A stretch of DNA of 64,000 nt. Source: Crocinitomicaceae bacterium. Lineage in GTDB: Bacteria > Bacteroidota > Bacteroidia > Flavobacteriales_D > Crocinitomicaceae. Position 1 is the stretch's first letter, and the number at the start of each line of letters is the position of its first letter. Of the stretch, positions 33,776 to 42,158 are shown piece by piece. Made by a program: the position numbers and the translations under genes. The DNA lies in contig JADJGJ010000001.1 of assembly GCA_016708105.1 (NCBI GenBank), positions 1,240,001 through 1,304,000 on the forward strand, read 5' to 3'. The notes beneath the pieces were generated by a model, which made no database searches, had not been told where the DNA came from, and saw nothing but the letters and a program-made list of their open reading frames with translations.

Positions 33776-34471
33776 ATGAAAGAAAAAATAAAAATATTGT
33801 TGGTTGAAGATGATTACAACCTGGGTTTTGTTGTTCAAGATAAGTTGAAGGAGAATGGATATGATGTACAATTGTGTACTGATGGAGTAGAGGGTTTAAA
33901 AAAATTTGGTGAACATCCATATCAGATGTGCATATTGGATGTGATGATGCCAAGGAAAGATGGATTCACGCTTGCCAGAGATATTCGTAAGGTGAATAAA
34001 AATGTTCCCATTCTTTTTTTGACGGCTAAAAATCAAGCTGAAGACAGAATTGAAGGATTCAAAGCCGGCGCAGACGATTATCTGACGAAACCTTTTTCAA
34101 CAGAAGAATTTTTGTTGCGTGTACAGGCTATTTTGAAGCGAGTTAATTTGGTGAAAGAAGAGGAGGAACCAAAAAGTTTGGTAGTAGGAAAAATTATTTT
34201 CGACACAGAGAATTTCGTTCTTCGTTATTCAAATGGTGAAACGCAGAGTCTTACCAAAAAGGAAGCGCGCATATTACAGTTGCTGGTTCAGCATGTAAAT
34301 AAAGTTTTGCCTCGTGATATTGTTTTGAATTCCGTTTGGGGTCAAGATGATTATTTTGTGGGACGTAGTTTGGATGTTTTCATCACCAAACTGAGAAAGT
34401 ATTTAAAGCCTGATGAAAAGGTGTCTATTCAAAATGTGCATGGTGTTGGATTTAAATTAACCGTAGAATGA
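33776..34471 (+). CDS. OmpR-family response regulator (partner of 32.0 kb kinase)
   Basis: 231 residues: receiver domain with VEDD, phosphoacceptor Asp55 in ILDVMMP, LTAK and KPF, then an OmpR/PhoB winged helix with SLDVFITKLRKYLK. Nearly the same plan and length as the regulator at 25035. It is separated from its probable kinase by about 400 bp of repeats, so it may have its own promoter or be affected by the array. The stop overlaps the CsaA-like gene by 4 bp (ATGA). Confidence 0.93.
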   Translation: MKEKIKILLVEDDYNLGFVVQDKLKENGYDVQLCTDGVEGLKKFGEHPYQMCILDVMMPRKDGFTLARDIRKVNKNVPILFLTAKNQAEDRIEGFKAGADDYLTKPFSTEEFLLRVQAILKRVNLVKEEEEPKSLVVGKIIFDTENFVLRYSNGETQSLTKKEARILQLLVQHVNKVLPRDIVLNSVWGQDDYFVGRSLDVFITKLRKYLKPDEKVSIQNVHGVGFKLTVE

Positions 34472-34806
34472 ATCATGCATTGACCTGGACTGATTTTGAA
34501 AAGGTAGATATAAGAACCGGCACCATTCTGCAAGCTGAGATATTTGTTGAAGCTAAAAAACCTGCGTATAAATTGCAGATTGATTTTGGCGAATTAGGAA
34601 TTAAAAAATCAAGCGCTCAAATAACGGTTCATTATGTGCCTGAAGAATTAATTGGTAAACAAATTGTGGCGGTGGTTAATTTTCCACCCAAGCAAATTGG
34701 ACCTTTCATGAGTGAGTGTTTGGTGTTGGGTGTAGTTGACGGCAATGGCGGAGTTGTTTTGCTGCAACCGGACAAGGAGTGCAAAAATGGGTTGCGGGTT
34801 GGTTAA
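34468..34806 (+). CDS. csaA: CsaA-like tRNA-binding domain protein
   Basis: 112 residues forming a single OB-fold tRNA-binding domain: FEKVDIRTGTI at the start, the QITVHY segment, VVNFPPKQIGPFMSE and the closing LGVVDGNGG are characteristic of CsaA. Known of the family: a dimeric tRNA-binding protein reported to have export-related chaperone activity. It overlaps the regulator by 4 bp, suggesting translational coupling, though a functional link is not evident. Confidence 0.92.
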   Translation: MNHALTWTDFEKVDIRTGTILQAEIFVEAKKPAYKLQIDFGELGIKKSSAQITVHYVPEELIGKQIVAVVNFPPKQIGPFMSECLVLGVVDGNGGVVLLQPDKECKNGLRVG

Positions 34807-34849
34807 TATTTGTTACTGTTACTTTCTTCAAGGTTTGAATTATCCTTTT

Positions 34850-35539
34850 ATGCGCCCCGTATATTTTAATCTGATCCCCGTAATCTTGTTTATTTCTTGC
34901 GACCATACGGAGGAATTAAATGACAAGACAGTAAACAAAGAAATAGATCCAACAATTGAAGAGCAAAGAATTGACACGCTGCCTAACTCAAGTGAGCTTA
35001 TAAACTACGTTGACAGCGATGGATTAAAACAGGGTAAGCATGTTCTGACAAATTCGAAAGGAACGGTTATAAAAATTGAAAATTTTCAAAATGATACACT
35101 AAATGGATTTTATTTCAATTGGTCAGGTATAAAGGAAGAAGGGAATATGAAAAATGGTAAGAGAGATGGTATCTTTTTTCAATATTATAACAAGAAACAA
35201 ATTTTGTATATACAAAACTTTAAAGACGATAGCTTAATTTATTTTGTTCCGTACGAAGCAAATCAATCTGTTGTTGTTCCTCACAAGCACCTTCTAGTTT
35301 ATGTTGACTCCTTGTATCTGGAAGTTAATCATCCTCAAGGAGGAATTTGGTACGAAGGGTTCTTCCGAAATAGCCAACCGGTAGGATTTCATAAGGTGTA
35401 TTATGAATCTGGAAATATTCGTGGAACAATTAATTATGACCTTGGAACTTTTGATGAATTTGATTCCGAAGGAACAAAAATTATTGAGGATAAAAACATT
35501 CCTTTTCCAATCAAGAAACATAAAACATCCAACGACTAA
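34850..35539 (+). CDS. MORN-variant repeat lipoprotein
   Basis: About 229 residues from the ATG at 34850, which gives a short lipoprotein signal with LFISC; the longer frame runs through csaA and is rejected. The body has repeated NGFYFNWSG / GNMKNGKRDGIFFQYY / WYEGFFRN units typical of toxin-antitoxin-like MORN_2 variant repeats in Bacteroidota. Expected in the envelope; function unknown. It ends convergently with the LOG-family gene, overlapping it by 4 bp. Confidence 0.72.
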   Translation: MRPVYFNLIPVILFISCDHTEELNDKTVNKEIDPTIEEQRIDTLPNSSELINYVDSDGLKQGKHVLTNSKGTVIKIENFQNDTLNGFYFNWSGIKEEGNMKNGKRDGIFFQYYNKKQILYIQNFKDDSLIYFVPYEANQSVVVPHKHLLVYVDSLYLEVNHPQGGIWYEGFFRNSQPVGFHKVYYESGNIRGTINYDLGTFDEFDSEGTKIIEDKNIPFPIKKHKTSND

Positions 35540-36129
35540 GTTCTCTCCCCCGTAATAATTTTCCCAATCTTTGGTGGTTCGTATTTCGCCATGGCTGCCA
35601 GCAATGATTTTGCATTATCAGCGTGTACCATGAGCAGCAGGTGTTCAGGTTTCAAAAATCCATGGCTTGTCATTTGTTGCATGAAATGAATCAAATCATC
35701 ATAGTATCCGGCCACATTTAAAATTCCAATAGGTTTTTGATGCAATCCCAGTTGTGCCCAGGTTAGTATTTCAAAAAATTCTTCCATGGTACCTATGCCG
35801 CCGGGCAGAATGATAAATCCTTCAGCCAGCTCATTCATCTTCATTTTGCGCTCATGCATGGTTTCAACGCGAATCAGTTCTGTGAGCCGGTGATGTGCAA
35901 TTTCTTTTGTGCCTAAAAATTCCGGAATAACACCGGTAACTTCACCGCCATTTTCAAGCACTGCATCAGCCACAGTTCCCATAAGGCCAATGGATCCGCC
36001 CCCATAAATTAATCGGATATTTTTTTGCGCAAATAATTTTCCAAGTTCCTTGGCAGCACAGGTATAATCATCAGCATCTCCTGACGATGATCCGCAAAAA
36101 ACAGTTATTTGATTGAATTTATTTATCAT
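35536..36129 (-). CDS. LOG family (lysine decarboxylase-like) Rossmann-fold protein
   Basis: 197 residues with the family motifs GGGSIGLMGTVADA and PGGIGTMEEFFEILTW, the second matching the PGGxGTxxE signature. Known of the family: phosphoribohydrolases that release cytokinin-type bases from nucleotide monophosphates; bacterial members are also general nucleotide monophosphate nucleosidases. Cytoplasmic. It overlaps the end of the lipoprotein gene by 4 bp in convergent orientation. Confidence 0.92.
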   Translation of the reverse strand: MINKFNQITVFCGSSSGDADDYTCAAKELGKLFAQKNIRLIYGGGSIGLMGTVADAVLENGGEVTGVIPEFLGTKEIAHHRLTELIRVETMHERKMKMNELAEGFIILPGGIGTMEEFFEILTWAQLGLHQKPIGILNVAGYYDDLIHFMQQMTSHGFLKPEHLLLMVHADNAKSLLAAMAKYEPPKIGKIITGERT

Positions 36130-36228
36130 GTAGCTTAGTATAAAAATAGTAGGCGATTACGTTGTTCAAGCTTATCAAACCATTACATGTTGAAGTGGTC
36201 ACAATCCTTGAATTTACTGTTATTCCGC

Positions 36229-37362
36229 CTATTTTGTATACATATTGTGTGCGCCCGGCATTTCTCTTAGTTCATAATTTGTACTTCGTCCACCACTTGC
36301 TTCTTTTTGTAAGATATCCTTCTTTATCAAATCTTGAATGTCTCGAAGAGCAGTATCTTGTGAGCACTTATTAATTTTTCCCCATTTTGAGGTTGTCAAC
36401 TTTCCATCAAATCCATCAAGAAGTCTATTTATTATTTTTTGTTGCCTATCATTGAGAATTGTGGTGGAATGTCTTTTCCAAAATTCTGCTTTATGAAGTA
36501 TTTTCGATAAAGTCCCTTCTGTGGAGTCAATAGCATTTATTAGACATTGCAAAAACCATAAAATCCATTCTGTTATATCTGAATTTCCTTTTTGTGTTTT
36601 TTCAAGTTTTTCATAATACTGTTTCCTTTCGACTCTAATCTGCGCTGACATACTGTAGAATCGCCTAATACTTTTGTCAGAACGTGCCAATGTCATATCT
36701 GTAATTGCTCTTGTAATTCGCCCGTTTCCATCGTCAAATGGATGGATTGTTACGAACCATAAATGGGCAATAGCAGCTTTTAGAACCAAATCTATTTCTT
36801 TCTCGTTTTCAAACCAGTCTAAGAATCTTTTCATTTCTGGTTCTATCCTGTCTGAGTCTGGAGCTTGATAGTGAACTTTTTCTTTTCCCATAGGTCCAGA
36901 TACAACTTGCATTGGACTAGTCGTGTCTTTTCTCCAATCTGCAACTGTGATTTTATATAGATTACTCCAGCCAGACGGAAACAACGAAGCATGCCAACCA
37001 AATAATCTGTCTTTAGTCAACGGCAAATCATATCTTTGTGTAGCGTCAAGCATCATTTCAACTATTCCGTCAACATGGCGTTCCGATTCCACTGCTCCGG
37101 CAATATCAATGCCTAGTCGACGAGCAATTGAAGAACGTACTTGTTCAATTTCTAAAAACTCACCTTCAATCTCAGAAGATTTTATAACATCTAAAGTAAG
37201 AGTATCCAAAACCGCTTCATTCTGCAAATCAAAACCTAGTGATTCCATTTTACCAAGAAGTCTGCCCTGTTGATTTCTGGTTTCACCAAGTTTTATCATC
37301 ACTTTCTTATTATCCCAAGTGAAGTCTGTCCAGTTTCCTTTTTCGTGTATATAAATTTTCAT
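36229..37362 (-). CDS. Fic family protein with N-terminal DUF4172-like domain
   Basis: About 377 residues from the ATG at 37362 (a start seven codons earlier is possible). The N-terminal domain carries the inhibitory motif SSEIEGE, matching the [S/T]xxxE[G/N] type that blocks ATP binding. The catalytic Fic motif HPFDDGNGR is intact, with His207. A C-terminal winged-helix-like region (from about residue 300) may bind DNA. Known of the family: AMP transfer onto target proteins, often self-regulated. The octamer repeats just upstream could be operator sites for autoregulation; this is inference. Confidence 0.9.
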   Translation of the reverse strand: MKIYIHEKGNWTDFTWDNKKVMIKLGETRNQQGRLLGKMESLGFDLQNEAVLDTLTLDVIKSSEIEGEFLEIEQVRSSIARRLGIDIAGAVESERHVDGIVEMMLDATQRYDLPLTKDRLFGWHASLFPSGWSNLYKITVADWRKDTTSPMQVVSGPMGKEKVHYQAPDSDRIEPEMKRFLDWFENEKEIDLVLKAAIAHLWFVTIHPFDDGNGRITRAITDMTLARSDKSIRRFYSMSAQIRVERKQYYEKLEKTQKGNSDITEWILWFLQCLINAIDSTEGTLSKILHKAEFWKRHSTTILNDRQQKIINRLLDGFDGKLTTSKWGKINKCSQDTALRDIQDLIKKDILQKEASGGRSTNYELREMPGAHNMYTK

Positions 37363-37456
37363 TCTCCGCAATTTGTGCGACAAATATACCTCTTATTCTC
37401 CGCAAATAAAATTTTCTCCGCAGAATATGCTCAGATTAAAGTTATTTATCTCCGCA
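37363..37456 (-). promoter_or_regulatory. Promoter region of the Fic gene with four octamer copies
   Basis: On the gene strand TGCGGAGA occurs four times (plus-strand TCTCCGCA at 37363, 37397, 37415 and 37449), with spacings of 34, 18 and 34 bp. A TATATTTG box (-7 type, 37381-37388) lies between the first two copies. The copy next to the start codon places GGAGA just before the ATG and may double as a ribosome site. The symmetric spacing suggests protein binding. Confidence 0.55.
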
Positions 37457-37573
37457 CTTTCGTTTTTTTTTTTTTTGCTTCGTAGTAAAGCTTGGCTAAA
37501 TATTGTTGCGACTGTCGTTTGATTAAAGGTACTAAATTGATGCTAACCGAGAAGCTAGGCAAACAAATTTTTA

Positions 37574-37595
37574 AAACCGATAGAAATCGGTTTTT
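37574..37595 (-). terminator. Symmetric A/T-flanked hairpin, probable terminator
   Basis: AAAACCGAT (37574-37582) pairs with ATCGGTTTT (37587-37595) around AGAA. The T-run on the plus-strand side is five bases, and a T-rich stretch also follows on the minus strand. It lies after the 38 kb small gene and before the Fic promoter region, so it probably ends the minus-strand transcript. Confidence 0.6.
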
Positions 37596-37741
37596 GATTG
37601 AGAAATTTTTGCTTCACTCGCGGGTATATGAAACTTAAACAGGGAGAAATAACACGACAGCGCAATTACATTTTAACCTTTGTTGTAAGTAGTTTTTTTA
37701 CTATTGGTTCGGTTCCTATATCGACCAATACATTTACACAA

Positions 37742-38118
37742 TCATTTTCTCCGCATACAAAATATTCGTCGCAGCCGCGAAGTGCGTTTTGTCAAAAAAC
37801 CGCCAGTCAATTCTTCCAAATCGGTCCAACCTCCTTCAATAATTTTGTAAATATTTTTTCCGGAGAACACTTCTTGCGACCAATAAGAACATAAATCACC
37901 TTCGTCCAAACAACGAAAACCAATGGGTCGAGGGAATATTATTTCGTATTGATCAATCGGTGAACACTTGTAAATAATTCGCAGTTCGTCAAGGTTGTAA
38001 TATAATTCAAGCACTTCGCAGTTTTTGAATTCATTCAAATCGCAATGGAACACTTCAAGAACAATTGGTCGAATTGCCTTGTTTTTTTTTCTCCGTTATT
38101 ATTTTTAAAAATATTCAT
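37742..38118 (-). CDS. Small unknown protein, frame broken in a poly-A tract
   Basis: The conserved-looking part (GFRCLDEGDLCSYW, EGGWTDLEELTG) resembles small accessory or immunity-type proteins, but no family is certain. The open frame has no proper start: it needs a GTG at 38053 in mid-domain. Upstream, an ATG at 38118 begins MNIFKNNNGEKK in another frame, and adding one A to the A9 run at 38082-38090 joins both into about 125 residues. The break is either a consensus error or a phase-variable homopolymer. It lies 17 bp after rnz on the same strand. Confidence 0.6.
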
Positions 38119-38134
38119 GGAATTACTTATATCA

Positions 38135-39043
38135 TCAGAGGTTGTATTCATTTCCGTCTTGCACGCATTCTACGTTTTCAAATGCTTGCGCTGCCTCATC
38201 TTTTAATTCATCTGTACCATCAAAACGCGCTGAAAAATGACCGAGCAGTAATTTTTTTACTCTTGCTTCTTTGGCAATTTTACCGGCATCTAAGGCAGTT
38301 GAATGTTTAGTTGCCAAGGCTCGGTCACGCTGCTTTTCAGTAAATGTTGCCTCATGGTAAAGTAAGTCTACCTCTTTCACCCATTCGGCTATTTTTGCGT
38401 AGTATTTTGTGTCTGTACAAAATGCGTATTGCATTAATTTTTTAGGAGCAAGGGTGAGTGCATCATTTTTTATAATCTTTCCGTCTCTTTCTATATCTGC
38501 CCCGTTTTTTATTGCCCATATTTCTGATCGGCTAATTTGATATTGAGTTATTTTGTCCTTATCAATATTCCGCTCTTTTTCTTTTTCTGCAAATAAAAAT
38601 CCATAACAAGGTATCCGGTGCTTCACCGGAAAAGCATAAATCTCCAATAGATTATCTTCAAAAATGAGTGTTTTTGTTTTGCATGAAATGATGCGGAACT
38701 CAATCTCATAGTCTAATGAAACTCCCGTGAGTTCAAATTGAAATTGAATAAGTTTTTCAAGATCTTGCGGACAAAAAATAATCAACTTTTGTGTTCTTCC
38801 TAAAAGATGCATGGAAGCAAGCAAACCGAAAATACCCAGAAAGTGATCACCATGCAAATGAGAAATTAATATGTATTGAAGACGCTGAAACGGAACCTTG
38901 AATTTTCTGAGTTGAAGTTGTGTGCCTTCTCCGCAATCAATTAAAATTCTGCGTTCATTGAAGTTGATGTATTGTGATGTGACGGCACGCTGCAGAGTGG
39001 GTACTGCAGATCCTGAGCCAACGATGACGAGTTTGAAAGACAA
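38135..39043 (-). CDS. rnz: Ribonuclease Z
   Basis: 302 residues, a metallo-beta-lactamase-fold endonuclease that trims the 3' ends of tRNA precursors. The zinc-binding HLHGDH motif is at residues 62-67, with GSGSAVP and LIDCGEGTQLQL before it and later conserved His/Asp residues (YHEATF, AKEARVKKLLLGHFS). The length is typical of bacterial RNase Z. It is followed by the small broken gene and preceded by a secreted-protein gene 10 bp away, so a shared transcript is plausible. Confidence 0.94.
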   Translation of the reverse strand: MSFKLVIVGSGSAVPTLQRAVTSQYINFNERRILIDCGEGTQLQLRKFKVPFQRLQYILISHLHGDHFLGIFGLLASMHLLGRTQKLIIFCPQDLEKLIQFQFELTGVSLDYEIEFRIISCKTKTLIFEDNLLEIYAFPVKHRIPCYGFLFAEKEKERNIDKDKITQYQISRSEIWAIKNGADIERDGKIIKNDALTLAPKKLMQYAFCTDTKYYAKIAEWVKEVDLLYHEATFTEKQRDRALATKHSTALDAGKIAKEARVKKLLLGHFSARFDGTDELKDEAAQAFENVECVQDGNEYNL

Positions 39044-39053
39044 GTGATAGAGA

Positions 39054-39782
39054 TTATTTTTTCTTTTTCTTTTTTTCTTTTTTGGTACTCGTTTCAGTGG
39101 TTGTGGTACTGGTGTCAGTAGTATTGGTTGTTATGCCAACGCTGCCGTTTCCGGTATTTGAACCGGTGTTGGTTCCTGAACTATTGTCAACAGGTTTTAT
39201 TTCTTGTGGAGTGCTGCTATCTTTTTTTTTCTCTCCTCCGTTCACTTCATTTTTATATAAAATTTTTGTGTTCTCATCTTTCTTACCAATTGCGCTGTTG
39301 ATAGTAGCTTCTGTCACTTGATAATTGTTGTTCAGTTTTACAATGTGTTCATAATAAACCGTGATACCATCTGTTGTTTGAATATTTGACCAGAAATGAA
39401 TCACGTAATAATCAGCACGCTCAACATAGGTATCTGCAGCAGTTTGTGCTTGTTGATAAGCGTCAGTCAAGCTTTGATGTTCTTTCGTGTAGGCATCCTC
39501 AGTGCCTTTGTATCTGCCGCTTGCTTTGTCATTTTCCAAATCAGTTACGCGCTCTTTGTAAGCTTTAGCGCGCATCACGGCAATGTAATATCCATCTGAA
39601 TATTCGGCATGAAAATTTTCAAATTTATATTCGGAGTGTTTGTAAAAAACAGAATCTGCCCATCTAACAACTGCGGCTTCAACTTTAATTTTATCTGGGG
39701 CTGAATCTATTTCATCATCTTGTGCATGGCTTAAACTAAGTGTTGCCAAGAGGGTGGTAAGAAGGAATATTTTTTTGATCAT
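39054..39782 (-). CDS. Secreted protein with Thr-rich and Lys-rich tail
   Basis: 242 residues. A signal peptide (about 1-20, ending SHAQ) is followed by a globular part of about 150 residues with no recognised family, then a low-complexity region of Asn, Thr, Gly and Ser (about 195-232) and a terminal run of lysines. The tail may bind nucleic acid or lipopolysaccharide, or may only be a flexible anchor. It lies 10 bp upstream of rnz, and an envelope lipoprotein gene precedes it. Confidence 0.65.
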   Translation of the reverse strand: MIKKIFLLTTLLATLSLSHAQDDEIDSAPDKIKVEAAVVRWADSVFYKHSEYKFENFHAEYSDGYYIAVMRAKAYKERVTDLENDKASGRYKGTEDAYTKEHQSLTDAYQQAQTAADTYVERADYYVIHFWSNIQTTDGITVYYEHIVKLNNNYQVTEATINSAIGKKDENTKILYKNEVNGGEKKKDSSTPQEIKPVDNSSGTNTGSNTGNGSVGITTNTTDTSTTTTETSTKKEKKKKKK

Positions 39783-39825
39783 GTTGAGTTTTTTTTGGTT
39801 TTAGTGTTGATCCAATTTTGATGTC

Positions 39826-40776
39826 TTATTCAAAATAATTTTCAAAAGGTGGTGTCAGATAGGTGCGCGAAATAATTTCAAAATAAGGTGAAAAATCAAC
39901 CTGCATTGCTAATGTATCAGCAACCCCTTCTGTATTGACCTTTCTAAATTTATGAAAAATATAGTAACCACGCAGAAAGCCGTTCTCGCTTTTTTCATAA
40001 ACAGGCGAAAATGCTACGTCTTCATAATGATACAAAGGATCTTTTCCGTTTAATCTGCTGCTTGTTGCCATAGATTGCGCAATTGACCCCGGATTAAATG
40101 TGCCACTCAGTCTCACTAATTCTGTGATGTATAAACAGTGAGCATAAAAACGTGATTTAGTTGTTATATCAGTACAGGTATCCAGTTTTGTTTTGTAAAA
40201 TGAATAAAATTGATTGCTCATTTTTCTTGCTTCATTGATATCAATAGCATCAAACAAGGTAAATTCTTTGAAAAAATAATTGAAAGCCGTTTCAAGACTG
40301 GCGTCAACATCAGTTGACATAAGCGGATCAAAAGATTTTACACCCAAAGTATCATTCAGATAAAACGTGGCCTCAATGATATGAAATGCACTGTTGGTGT
40401 CACGAATGGTAAAGAAATGATCTATGGTAATGCTGCGTTCAATGCCTTGTTCTTCAATATATTTTTTGCGCTGATATATCATTGAATCTACTTCGGGTCC
40501 GGTGAGATTACCTGCATCTCTGTCCGCTTCAATTTCTTCCAGTGCGGCAATTTCTTGTGGCACGTGAATGACAATTTTTTTGAATCCAACTGAGGTGTAT
40601 TGTGAAGTTCCTATTCCTGAGCGAATATAATTTTGAACTGATTTCTGCGCTTCACGTTGTAATGAAATTTCTTTTTCTTCTGGTTCAGGCGTAATAAAAA
40701 GATTATCTGCCCAAAAGCATCCGGATAGAGAAAAAGAAAGAAGTATAAAAATCAGGTAATTCTTTTTTGCAGACAT
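39826..40776 (-). CDS. Lipoprotein, unknown function
   Basis: About 316 residues from the ATG at 40776, chosen because it starts a clean lipoprotein signal with the lipobox LSGC; a start eight codons upstream is possible. The mature part is alpha/beta with charged helices and no known motif. The gene follows dnaN with a 33-bp gap and precedes the secreted-protein gene by 43 bp, so the run dnaN-lipoprotein-secreted protein-rnz may be one operon. Confidence 0.65.
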   Translation of the reverse strand: MSAKKNYLIFILLSFSLSGCFWADNLFITPEPEEKEISLQREAQKSVQNYIRSGIGTSQYTSVGFKKIVIHVPQEIAALEEIEADRDAGNLTGPEVDSMIYQRKKYIEEQGIERSITIDHFFTIRDTNSAFHIIEATFYLNDTLGVKSFDPLMSTDVDASLETAFNYFFKEFTLFDAIDINEARKMSNQFYSFYKTKLDTCTDITTKSRFYAHCLYITELVRLSGTFNPGSIAQSMATSSRLNGKDPLYHYEDVAFSPVYEKSENGFLRGYYIFHKFRKVNTEGVADTLAMQVDFSPYFEIISRTYLTPPFENYFE

Positions 40777-40809
40777 ATCAACTGCCGCATCAAAAATCAT
40801 ACCTATTGA

Positions 40810-41928
40810 TTAACGAATCATGACCGGCATAACGAGCATGAGGATTTGCTCATGTTCATTCTCGTTGTAGCTTGGTAATAGAATACCTGCTTTATTAGGT
40901 TCGCTCATTTCAATTACTACTTCAGGCGTGTCAATATGATTCAGCATTTCCATCAGGAATTTAGAGTTGAATCCAATTTCCATATCGTCACCGCTATAGT
41001 TGCAGGTAAGTCTCTCTTTTGCCTCGTTTGAAAAATCAATATCCTCAGCTGAAATAGTAAGCTCACTGCCGGCAATTTTAATTTTTACCTGATGCGTAGT
41101 TTTATTTGAGAAGATAGAAACCCGTTTGATTGAATTCAAAAATGAAGGACGATCAACCGTCAAAACATTTGGGTTATGCGTTGGAATAACCGCTTCATAA
41201 TTCGGATATTTTCCATCAATTAATCTGCATGTAAGTTCTGTAGCGCCCATTTTAAAATGCGCAGTAGTGTCATTGTAAAGCACTTCTACTTCTTCAGCCC
41301 CGGCAACATTTGACTTCAAGATGTTAAGGGGTTTTTTAGGTAAAATAAAATCAGCATGTGCAGATGCGCTACCATCAGTGCGTGAATATTTTACCAGTTT
41401 GTGTGCATCTGTTGCAACAAAAACTAATTTTTCAGGTGAGAATTGGCAAAGCACCCCACTCATTACCGGGCGCAATTCATCATTTCCGGTTGCAAACACC
41501 GTTTTTTCAATTGCTTTTGCAATCAATTCACCTTTTACTTTAATGCTGGCCGCATTTTTCAATTCGGGTGATTTTGGAAAGTCATCTCCGTTTTGCCCAA
41601 CTAGTTTATATTTTCCGTAGTCTGATGAAATTTCAATTCCAAACGTAGCCGGGTCAATTAAAAACGCCAGGGGCTGATCAGAGAAATTTTTCAATGTATC
41701 AATCAATAGTTTTGCGGGAATAGCAATTTTACCATCTTGTTTAGCTTCATCAGGGGTCACGGTTGTTTTCATCGTGTTCTCCATATCTGATGCAGATATC
41801 GTAAGCTCTCCCTTGCTCAGTTCAAATAAGAAATTGTCAAGAATAGGCAATGAATTAGTGCTGTTTAGTACGCCGCCAATAGCCTGTAAATTTTTAAGTA
41901 ATGCAGAACTTGAGATAATGAAATTCAT
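40810..41928 (-). CDS. dnaN: DNA polymerase III beta subunit (sliding clamp)
   Basis: 372 residues from the ATG at 41928, which gives the standard opening MNFIISSSALLKNLQ; the longer frame adds 35 unrelated residues. The three clamp domains are recognisable through LPILDNFLF, the RLIDGKYPNYEAVIPT segment in the middle, and the closing LMLVMPVMIR. Function: holds the replicative polymerase on DNA. It is not beside dnaA here. A TATATTTG promoter box lies 31 bp upstream. Confidence 0.96.
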   Translation of the reverse strand: MNFIISSSALLKNLQAIGGVLNSTNSLPILDNFLFELSKGELTISASDMENTMKTTVTPDEAKQDGKIAIPAKLLIDTLKNFSDQPLAFLIDPATFGIEISSDYGKYKLVGQNGDDFPKSPELKNAASIKVKGELIAKAIEKTVFATGNDELRPVMSGVLCQFSPEKLVFVATDAHKLVKYSRTDGSASAHADFILPKKPLNILKSNVAGAEEVEVLYNDTTAHFKMGATELTCRLIDGKYPNYEAVIPTHNPNVLTVDRPSFLNSIKRVSIFSNKTTHQVKIKIAGSELTISAEDIDFSNEAKERLTCNYSGDDMEIGFNSKFLMEMLNHIDTPEVVIEMSEPNKAGILLPSYNENEHEQILMLVMPVMIR

Positions 41929-41958
41929 AGTAGATATCTTTTTCTTTTTTTTGAAAGA

Positions 41959-41966
41959 CAAATATA
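41959..41966 (-). promoter_or_regulatory. Candidate -7 promoter element for dnaN
   Basis: On the minus strand this reads TATATTTG, a full match to TAnnTTTG, 31 bp before the dnaN ATG. A clear -33 TTTG is not obvious, so the assignment rests on the -7 box and position. Confidence 0.5.
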
Positions 41967-42158
41967 CTTTGATAAGACGGCTGCCTGTCACCTGCACATC
42001 GGTATTTATCAACATGAAAAATAATCTGTTCAAAACTCTATTAAAGCCTGTGTTTATAAAGTTTTAGAAGAAAAGGATCTCTTGAAGAAAGTTTAAGTGT
42101 TAAAAAACTTTTTTTCAGGCTGACAAAAAAGAAGTAATTTTCACAAAACCCACTAACC

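Noticed and set aside
37598..37894. Plus-strand ORF opposite the 38 kb small gene
   Set aside because: Antisense shadow of the better supported minus-strand gene.
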